Shown here: positions 54,901 to 64,000 of the stretch, one piece after another
How the letters are laid out: each line of letters opens with the position of its first letter
Numbering within the stretch: position 1 is the stretch's first letter
Assembly (NCBI GenBank): GCA_022605955.1
Contig: JAKCOZ010000021.1
Coordinates: forward strand, 15,860,161 to 15,924,160
DNA length: 64,000 nt
Source: Rallus limicola
Taxonomy: Eukaryota; Chordata; Aves; Gruiformes; Rallidae
Direction: 5' to 3'
Translations under genes and position numbers: made by a program
Notes under the pieces: generated by a model
Told to the model about the DNA's origin: nothing
Databases searched by the model: none
Seen by the model: the letters and a program-made list of their open reading frames with translations, nothing else

Positions 54901-57900
54901 AGAAACTGCTTTGAAGAGGAGACTGCAGCTTTCCAAACCAGTGTTAGTGCTGTTGCTGAAAGCAGAGTGCTTTTTATAAGCTGTTTTTTGGACCCAGTTT
55001 GTCATCAAGGTGCCAAACCTATCTGTCTGTATGGGAGATTGATAAGAAATGGGATTGCCTGCGTGGTCATGGGATCAGTGGTTCACAGGTCTCTTGTGTT
55101 GCTCAGGTGTCACCAGCAGAGGAGCAGCAAAGCCAGCCTGACACAGGCCTTACCTGCTGCTTTGTCCACACTGTTCTGCATAGTTTTATTTTTAAAAAAA
55201 TATTTTTTTATCCATTTCATGTCATTGCTTTGTGAAACTGAAGAGCAGGAGGGGACACCATTGACTTGTGCAAGCTCCAAACACCACCACAGGCTCATAT
55301 TGGGAAGGTCACAGTTTCAATCATTTCCCTTTTCCACAGAGTTTATTCTGAGAGTTGGGCTGTGTCCTCCTTATGCCTGATTTCTAATTTTAAAGGAATA
55401 TTACTCTTTGCAGGGAGGTGCTTTCTAAAGCAGGCTGACCAGCTGCTTAATCTAATGGCTGGATGGTGTTATGACAGCAGTCCTAGGAAAATGGAGATAT
55501 TTGGTCCATTTTTGCAGAGAAGTAGGCCTGTGCCCTTGCATCTCTGGGAACAACCAAAGGATAAAGTAGTCTTTGGTTTTTTTCTTTCTTTTTTTTTTTA
55601 AATTAAGCTAAGTGTAGGGAGACTCCAGTGTGTTCTGCAGTGTAACACAGAATTACATGCCAGAACTTGCTTTGGCTGTGTGGGAGAGGTCTTGTTCCGT
55701 GGTGTAGCAGTGCCCCTGCAGCCCTCCTGCATGTCCAAGGAGGTGAAACGGTGCCTCTCCCATATTCTGACCAAAGCCCTTGGAGGAGGCAGTTTCTCAG
55801 CACATCTCTGCACACTTTGTGTGTGAGTTGTCAGTAAATCTTTATTTTTAGTGCTCTGAAAATGGATGAGCGTGGATGGGCACCACCAATTAATTTCTAG
55901 TAGAAGGCAAGAGCTCCTGCAAACGTTCCTTCTCTTACAAGTTCTGTCACAGATTTCTCTTACCAGTGTGCTGTTAAATCCCAGCCTTGCCTTCTGCAGA
56001 TGAAGCAGCACTTTGATTGTATCTCCAGAAGGAAAAGGAGGGCTTTTTTGCTCACTGAGGAAATTGTTCAGCATCCAGAATCATGTCAACTCAGCTTACA
56101 AATGAAAAGTTACAAGTTTCAGTATTTTAAAACATATGGCACCCAGGCATATGTCCAACATATGCATCTTACCAGGCATATAAATGTATACTGGTCCTAA
56201 GCCATGACTTAATGCAGCACTGGGGCTTTGCTGGGCGATTGCAAGGTGTGGAGAAGAGGAGATGGAGAAACTTGTCCTTATATGTGGCTGACAGCAGTGG
56301 GGGGGGGGGGGGTTGGCATGGTGAGGGCAGGTTCAGGCTTAGTGTCCCTGCTGGGTTACACTGAGTGATGAACACTGTGGTCACCAGGCTTCAGCTGATC
56401 TCCAGAACACTGATAGGAAAGGTGAAAATCTCAGTCAAGATCAGAACTCAGAGAGTTTCTGTCTCTGAGTAACCCCAGCACTCTGTGTTGTGTTAGGGTA
56501 CTCGGTGCATGATAGGTACTGATTTCTGGAGTTCACTAGCAGGTTTTTTCCATTTGGTGGGCAGCTAAGTTCATCTTGTGTTAATAATGATGATTTTTTT
56601 AGAGAATCATGTTAGAATTTCTACTTCCTGGCAGGGGTTTGCACCGGGTGCCTCTTGCTGAGCCTTCTGGATGCCAGCTGAAGCGTGAAGATGTTGTGCA
56701 GTGCCTTGCCTGCTGGATGGGAACAGCTGATCACGGGGATTTCCTGAAGAAATAGTTACATGCAGTGTGCTCTGGTTTATCCTTTGGGCTCTGGTAACTG
56801 TTCCTGCCTTCAGGAATTGCCAGGATCAGTTCCATTAAACACATAGAACTTTTACAGGTGGTGGGTACAGTCCAGTCATCTGAGTTCTGGCTCAGTCGTG
56901 AGCTGTAGGAGTCAAATCAGCTGAACGGTTGGCCTGTGGTACTCTGTGCGTGCTAATTAAACAACTGTGTCACTTAGTGGTAATTAGGAAGGTAGAACTT
57001 TCCAGAGGACACTGCCAGCTGACCTGATGTCAGCTGCAAAGTCTCTAGTGGTGCTGAAACATTCCCTTTCGTGAGCCTTTAGGAACCTGGGTCTCAGAAA
57101 TGGTAGTTTTGGTGGTTGTCACCTTGGAAAATACCACCCAGAGCTCCAGCAGTAGGAGCTTTGGCTTTAGTGATGCTCTTAGAAGAAAAAGAATCAATCT
57201 GAAGTGATTCTTGCAAGTGCTCTTGCTTTGGGCTCTAGGACAGACCTGAAAACGTGCCTCCAAAAAACCCCTCTACCTTTTCTGCTTGGTGGTGGAAATG
57301 TCAGTTGGGGTGGAGATGCCACTAAAGAGTGTTGTTTACAGTTTCTGGTTTGGTATGTGTGTGCTGAGAGGTTACTTTGGCAATTCCTGGTTAATTGTAG
57401 CCATTTTGATTTGATGGTGTCAGTCTTCAGTGCTGGCAGTAAGGAGGATATCTGCTGCCTGAGTCTGGGAATGGTGGCAGGAGAAGGCTTGGGGCTTGGA
57501 TGTCTTGCTGGTGTTGCTGCCCACTGCAGCTACATGGCCTCATCTAAGATCAGTCTTGGTGGTTTTATGTTGGGAAAAGCTTTCCCTTTGCTTTTTGTGC
57601 TGTGGACTACTTTAGCTCTGAAAAATAAGGGGGAGTCCATGGCTTGAGGGGAGAAGTGGGAAGAGAAGGGCTTGGGAAGCTAGGAGATGGATTGAGGAGC
57701 GTTCCCATCACTGGCAGCTGCAGGAAATCCCAGCTGTCTGGCCCCAGGTACACGTGTTGTTGCCAGAGTTTTGCAAAGGAGTGACATTCTGCAAAGGACA
57801 GGTGTCCACCCAGGCTGAGATGCTGGAGATCCATAGAGGATCTGTGTGAGCTGTCCTAAAATTCAGCTGTTACAGGTCTGGACAAAAATGAAGCCTAACT

Positions 57901-58491
57901 ATGGCAGAACTTCTGCCAGGAGAGCATGTGGGCACGAGTGATACTGCCAGGGCAACCTCTGAGGAGTGTTGGATGTGATAGATGCTGCTTTCCACTTCTG
58001 TGGGGTGTGGGAGTTCAGTTTTCCCCAAGACTGCAGATGTTATCCTAAAATATGGAGCTACAGTAACACCATTTAATGCTCAGTCCTGTGACTTCCATAA
58101 AGACCCACGATCCTTGGTACAAGGGGTGGCCTCTTGGCAGGAGCTGTGTGGGATTCAGAGGAGGAATTGGTGAAGCTGGTGAAGGAAGAGCCAGTCTCAA
58201 TTTTAGGATGTTGCTAATACAGAGTTGCTCCCAGATGTTTCTTCCACTTGAACTAAACCTGTCAACTCTTTTCTCTAGTGACTGCTCATGTTTTATTTTG
58301 AACTAATTCACCACTGCCCCGTTTCTTTCTTAAAATAATACTTGAGGTCATTCTCCATTATGATTTGGTAGTTCTCTATAGCTGGACACAACCAGCTATT
58401 AAAAAAAAAAAAGATCTGTAAAATTATTTTGGTGGAAAAATGAAATTAGAGCAGACTCTGCTATTCCAGGAAATTACCAATTATTCCATTT

Positions 58492-59345
58492 CACAGAATC
58501 ACAGAATCTTAGGGGTTGGAAGGGACCTCAAGAGATCATCGGGTCCAACCCCCCTGCCAAAGCAGGCTCCCTATCTCATACTACATAGATAGGCGTCCAG
58601 ACGAGACTTGAATATCTCCAGAGAAGGAGACTCCCCCACCTCCCTGGGCAGCCTATTCCACTGCTCCGTCACCCTCACTGTGAAAAAGTTCATCCGCATG
58701 TTGGTGCGGAACTTCCTATGCTCCAGCTTACAGCCATTGCCCCTTGTCCTGTCCCCACAGACACTGAAAAGGGGCTGTCCAATTCCCCCTGCAACCCATG
58801 TCTAAGATATTTATAGACACTAATTAGGTCCCCCCTAAGTCTTCTTTTTTCCAGGCTGAACAGCCCCAGCTCACTCAGCCTTTCCTCGTAGGGGAGATGT
58901 TCCAGGCCCCTAATCAACTTTGTCGCCCTTCTCTGGACTCTCTCCAGAAGGTCCCTGTCTTTTTTATACCAGGGGGCCCAGAACTGGACACAGTACTCCA
59001 GGTGGGGCCTGACCAACGCAGAGTAGAGGGGGAGGATCACCTCCTTCGACCTGCTGGACACACTCTTCCTGATGCACCCCAGGATCCCATTGGCTCTCTT
59101 GGCCACCAGGGCACACTGCTTGCTCATAGCCAACCTGTCATCAACCAGGACCCCCAGGTCCTTCTCCTCAGAGCTCTTTTCCAACAGGTCATCCCCCAGC
59201 CTGTACTGATACAGTCGGTTGTTCCTCCCCAGGTGCAAGACTTTACACTTGCTCTTGTTGAATTTCATTTGGTTTCTCCCAGCCCAGCTCTCCAGCCTGT
59301 CCAGGTCTCGCTGAATGGCAGCGCAGTGTTCCTGCGTTTCAACCC
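58492..59345 (-). mobile_element. CR1 retrotransposon, 5'-truncated, minus strand
   Basis: About 850 bases. The 3' end lies at 58492 as two CACAGAAT octamers (ATTCTGTG on the minus strand), followed inward by the GGTTGGAAGGGACCTCAAGA segment. The minus-strand frame 58690-59268 encodes the C-terminal part of the CR1 reverse-transcriptase protein (for example [51 protein letters not shown]). It is open for about 190 codons but lacks the family's usual C-terminal tail, so a frameshift is likely near its end. The 5' end (59345) is truncated, so the element cannot move. Confidence 0.93.
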
Positions 59346-59479
59346 TGAGTTGTTTTTTGAAAAGATTTTAAAACCTCCTTTTCTGTTGATATTGTCCCTT
59401 TATTTAGCAGGCAAATGGTCTTCAGGAAAGTATGTAAAATGTCAGTTTTGATAATGGAGGCTTGTTTCTATTTCAGCTG

Positions 59480-59570
59480 TAAAATCATTGAAAAATATAG
59501 GTTGCAAGGGACTTCTGGAGGTCATCCATTCCACACTTGGATTGCTGCAGCTCCAGCCTCGTGAAAGTAC
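59480..59570 (-). mobile_element. Old CR1 3'-end fragment
   Basis: TCATTGAAAAATATAGGTTG and CAAGGGACTTCTGGAGGTCA resemble a highly diverged CR1 3' region in the same orientation as the element at 58492. Confidence 0.5.
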
Positions 59571-62500
59571 ACAAATCACAGCTCTTTAGTGAGGTAGAAC
59601 AGGTTTTGTATCAAGTTGGTTACTTTTAGAGGTAAGCTGGGTTTTGAGTAACAAAACAGTAGGCTGGACTAAAGTTTTTAAGCACATCTTGATCTTTTAA
59701 TTTCAGTGGTGTCTGTCCAGTGCTAGATGTTCTCCAATCACTGGGAGAAGGGAGTGCTCCTTCCCTGGCAGCCTTGGAAGCAAGGGATAAATGGGTTATG
59801 GGAAGGAAATGGTAATCGATTCCATCTGATGATTGCAGTGCTTCCTCTCACTAATAAGGCACGTTACACACTCGTGATTTCAGAGGCTGAGTTTGAGCCA
59901 TTTACTATGAAAGGTAAAGTCTCACTTGCAGCTGTGGATAAAAGAAAGGAATAACCTTTTTATTCCAGGCTACTTACTGTAATTCTGCTCTTTTCAGCTG
60001 ACAGAGGGCTTTTCTTTTTCCAAAATGAACAGGCTGCTGTCTGTCTTAGCCTGTTTAGTCCCAGCCTGTTGCAATCACAGCTGGTAATGAGCTTACATGG
60101 GGAAAGTAGGAGTGAAAGTCTCTAGACCTGTTTGACTGATCTGTGCATCTCACTTTCTCCTTAAGGTTGCCTGGGGTGGTCTATCTGGAGTTGATAAGGT
60201 GCCTGGCAGTATTTTCTTGGCTCTTTGAATTGGTGCAGCGTGGGGCTTGTCTTGCTCCTTTGGGACTGCTGCCTGCTAACTGAGTTCAGGAGGGCCATTG
60301 GTAATGATGGTGTTTGTGTGGTGTTGAACACAGTCCACTGAGTTCACCGTGCCCTGTTGGGATGCAGTGGGATCTCCACAGCAAGACACTGCCCATGCTG
60401 AAGGCAGGTGGTGCAATGTTAGCAGCAATCCATGGAGAGACCAGTGTCAAGCAGTGCTCCTGTTGTTGGGTGCAGTATTTATACTCCAAACCTTACCCAC
60501 AAAGGTCATCACTTGGATAGCACTTGCAGGTTCCACAGGACACCAGGCTTCTGGGAAGCCTCTTGGCTTCCAGCTCGCTGAGAGTCTGTGTGCTGTGTCA
60601 TACTGGTGCAGCTTCTTAGCTTTAAGGTTCTGAGTAGCTGTGCTTGAGAGAAGCTGTGTTCCACTTAAAGGGAGAAAAAAAAAAACCCCAAAGAATCCAG
60701 TATCTCAGTTATCCTTGACTGAAAGGGAGAGGTGAATTTTACTAGAGGCAAAATAGGTGTGTTTCTTCTCAAAACTGATTTGCATGGATTTCTCAGTTCT
60801 GTTTTGTTGCTACTTGCTGTCAGTGGATGCATCTGGAAGGATGGAAGGCGTAGGAAATTCCTATACTAATTGAGTATACTAATTAAGTACAAATACTTCC
60901 CAAGAAGTCGAGTCCTCTGTGGGGGCAGGGGTTGTCTCTGGGGTTAGGGTGCATTGGAAGGATGACAAAATCCCTTTTGAAAAAAGGAAGAGGCTTGTAA
61001 CAGTGGTTTAAATAAAAATGCTTTTAAAATCAGATTCAAAGTAAACATTGAGAAACTTCTTAACCATTTTATTGAACTTCAGGCATAAAATGTGTAGCAT
61101 GGCCAATCTGCCCAGACAACAGGCTGCTGGGAGGATAATTCAAATTTAAGAACTTATCTTTTAATGAATACACCTTCCAATTAAAAATTCCTATATGATG
61201 GCAGCACAGTTGCTTCAGTCTCTTGACTGGGAGTAGTTACCCATACTCAGTACCTGCAGTGTTGTATTTGTCAGTGGCTTTCTGATTTTTTTGTAACTTT
61301 TTTTCTTTTTTTTTCCTTTGTACACAGGATGCACAGGGTCCTGTTGGGTGCTCCGGGTAAGGATGCTCTGTAAGAAATCAGCTAATTGGCAGTTTGCTAA
61401 TACACAAATGGCATTTTTTTTAAGGGCAGACCTCTGAGGGAAAACCAAGTGCTGACATTTTTTGCATGGTGCTTATTTGGTGTGGTTACCATGTGAGCGC
61501 TGTTGGGTGATGTCTTCCCAAGGGGTGTCACCACGAGCGCTACAACAGAAGAAGAGCTGTTTTGTGTCCTTGCACAGGCCAGCCTTAGCGCTGAGCAGTG
61601 CGTGTCAGACTGTAACTGGAGGCTTTGTCTTTCTCCCTCTGTGATCTCTGATACGTTGCCTAAAAGCTCGTGGTTTTTGTTTCCTAGCCAAGCACTTCTT
61701 CACCAGAGAAATGAACATTGAGAGGTGCATTCTGGGGTTTTTTTGGAGGTACTCAAGGCAACACTGGATATGACAACGTGTTCTAATGAGATCTGCTCTG
61801 ACTGGATTACTTCTAGCAGTCCCTCCTAACATAAATTATTCTGTGATGCTGTCATTAATGCAGGAATTAAGAAATGACATGTTCTGTTTGGATTCTGACT
61901 GCAGAGATACAACTTATTCTTTGTAATATACTCAGGACACTCATCTAAGTATAGCCACTGTTCACACTGGAGATCTTTTTGCCTTAAAATTCTGAGCTAA
62001 ACTGACATTTCTATGACCACACCTGACCCCAGTGTTTGTCCCTAGGTGTGTTGGTCCCTCCTGTCCAGGATCTTGGATCCACTGCAGAATTATCCCTCCC
62101 TGGGGGGCAGTGAGAGCAAAGTACATCCCAATTCCTAAGCAGCATTACACAGAGTGTGAGAAGCTTTCAGGCAGGTTCAATGTGTGTATGAAACTTTGTT
62201 TGCTTTAAAGCAAATTATCTGTGCAGGCTCTTTCCTCTTTGTGTATAAAGAACAGTGGCCAATAATACCTACCTTCATAAATAGGCATTGTGTGCCATTC
62301 TTAGAAGCTGCAGTTGATGATTTCCTGACAAAAAAAAAACCTCTAAGCAATCTGTGACAACATACAGCTTGTGCTGGGCTAGAGCTACGTGACAAAAAGT
62401 ATCCGCTGTGGAATGTGATGTGTCTGTAGATAATGGGATTGGGTTTTCTTTCTTATTATTATTTTTTTTTTTTCCATCCTGAAACTCATCTTACTGAGCT

Positions 62501-64000
62501 GGCTGAGGTGGAGCAGTCCTGTTCTTTATTGATACCCAGTTGTGCTTAAGAAATTTCAATTGCTAAGTCATCTTAGACATACATGTACGTCCAGATAATT
62601 TCTACACAAGTACTGGGCAGAGGAAATTAGCCAGTGCATCTGCTGCCACAAGTACATGGGATGAGGAGAAACAAAAGCACAGAGATTAAACTTTGAAATC
62701 TAATAAATTTCACTGTGCTAAAAGTGTTCTAGTAAACTTGCATGCTCTGCTAATGCTTGAGTGTGCTTTTGGAAGATGCATCTAATTTCTGAGTGTCTGA
62801 GTCATGCCACATAAATGGTTTGAGGTCTCAGATGATTGCTGCCTGATTTCAGAAGATGCATTTCGTTAGAGGATTAACATTTTGCCCAGGATAGATTATT
62901 TTTTTGTACATAATTGTTCATATTCTTCCATGAGCTGAACACCTGCCTGAAGTGCCCTGTCCTTCCTTTATTGGGCTGAGACCTCATTCACAACTCTGCT
63001 GTGGAACTGTCGTGTCCCATTTTAACTTTGGGTCTGGATTACCACAACCCTGTCTACCTGCAGCTGCCTTCAGCACCCTTTGTGTGTCAGTGGGTTGAAA
63101 AATAACCCACACTGCCAAGGTCTGTACCACCTGCAGAGGCTTAGTCCACAATGGACCTTGCATATGTTTCTGCCTCTGAATGCAGAACCAGCTGCTGGTC
63201 AAGTGGTGTGGCACAGAGAAGGACACCATGCCTATGTCCCCCAGGTCCTCCATCATCCTCATAGTCTTTGCTGTAGCAGGATGTCAGTAGAGCAGGGTTT
63301 TGCTTCTAGAATTTTCTTCTGCTGTGCCACATCCTGATATCCTAAGCTAACTGTTCCGAGCAGATTCCCAGGTGCTTCTGATTCCTGGGGCTCTTGCTTC
63401 CTCCTGCAGCCTGTCAGTTGCCATTTGCCATGAAGGGATAAGATTGGCATAGCAAATCTATGCATTATATTCCTTTAGATGGTAGCACTGCCCACAGAGT
63501 GCCTCTCTGTACACGGGGCTGTGTGGTCTCTGCTGCACACCAAACAATACTCTTTCATGCTCTGATAGGGCTTCCTTCCTTGTAAGTTATTTTGAAAGCT
63601 GACAAAGACATTCCTGTACTTGAACTTTTAAAAATATGTTGGCTTTCACTTGTGAAAGCTTTGAGAGGTGCAGAGGCTTTTACTTTAGGTAGACAATACT
63701 GAGACCAAGCTATAGTAAGTTACTGTTGTGAATATTCTGAAATTAGAGTATTTGTCTCTGACATATATTAACTTTTTCCTGAGTTGTTTTGACTTGTCTC
63801 AGTACTGATAAAACTTAACAGAAGTTTTTTTTTAAAAATCACATTGTAAGGAAGAAGGCAAAGAAGCATCTTGAGTTGTAGCAGATATTTGGGTGTATGT
63901 TTGGGTAAAGCATTGTAATCCAGATGCCACTGTCTTTTTGGGCAGTCAGATTTAATGGCTTGACTGTAGAAAGTTGTGACCAAGAATGGTGCCCCATCCC

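Larger units (their letters stand above)
51533..64000 (+). other. CSNK2A1: CSNK2A1 intron 1 (5' part)
   Basis: GC content falls sharply after about 52 kb and stays low to the window end. No splice-flanked segment encodes the kinase N-terminus or any part of the kinase domain, so the first coding exon lies to the right. It contains two CR1 fragments, A/T homopolymer runs (55185-55210, 55590, 58400, 62460) and a G12 run at 56299. No other gene seen. Confidence 0.65.

Noticed and set aside
51533..64000. Search for a CSNK2A1 coding exon
   Set aside because: No segment with splice borders encodes the kinase start or any kinase motif; only intron is present.
1..64000. CRISPR arrays, operons, tRNA or rRNA genes, prokaryotic elements
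   Set aside because: The sequence is vertebrate nuclear DNA; tandem repeats here lack spacer-repeat structure, and no cloverleaf or rRNA sequence was recognised.

Overview
The window is vertebrate nuclear DNA, almost certainly from a bird and probably a songbird. The evidence is compact GC-rich genes with GT-AG introns, CR1 retrotransposon fragments with the typical octamer 3' end, and two solo LTRs of the ERVL-like type common in passerine genomes. The gene set and order match the human 20p13 block (ANGPT4, FAM110A, SLC52A3, SCRT2, SRXN1, TCF15, CSNK2A1), read here in the opposite direction. As in human, all genes share one strand except FAM110A.

Layout. 1-6277 holds the 3' part of ANGPT4 on the plus strand: the end of intron 1, then exons 2-9, with exon 1 off the left edge. 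FAM110A (minus strand, one coding exon, 10657-11676) converges on it, and both may use one short AT-rich poly(A) region near 9.92 kb. 12-20 kb is gene-free, with two solo LTRs in opposite orientation. SLC52A3 (riboflavin transporter, three coding exons) lies at 20970-22716. SCRT2 (zinc-finger repressor, two exons) lies at 26886-30015 within non-coding DNA that includes candidate enhancers. SRXN1 (sulfiredoxin, two exons) lies at 33856-34359; its 3' UTR is mostly a GC-rich minisatellite that ends at a clear AATAAA at 35624. TCF15 (Paraxis bHLH, two exons) lies at 42435-44751, with a TATA box and an AATAAA. From about 50.75 kb a large CpG island marks the CSNK2A1 promoter and non-coding exon 1. 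The rest of the window (51.5-64 kb) is its AT-richer first intron, with a CR1 insertion and no coding exon.

The genes do not form one pathway. They are a conserved neighbourhood of developmental regulators (SCRT2, TCF15), a vascular ligand (ANGPT4), a vitamin transporter, a redox repair enzyme and a housekeeping kinase. The most notable features are non-coding: AP-1/NRF2-type sites near SRXN1 and SLC52A3, many minisatellites, and a repeated G-rich pentamer (GGGAT or GGGAC) at four places, one of them right next to the TCF15 5' splice site and one filling the SRXN1 3' UTR. I found no undescribed multi-gene system, operon, CRISPR array or RNA gene. All calls come from reading the sequence and from memory of the gene families. 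No alignment was run.
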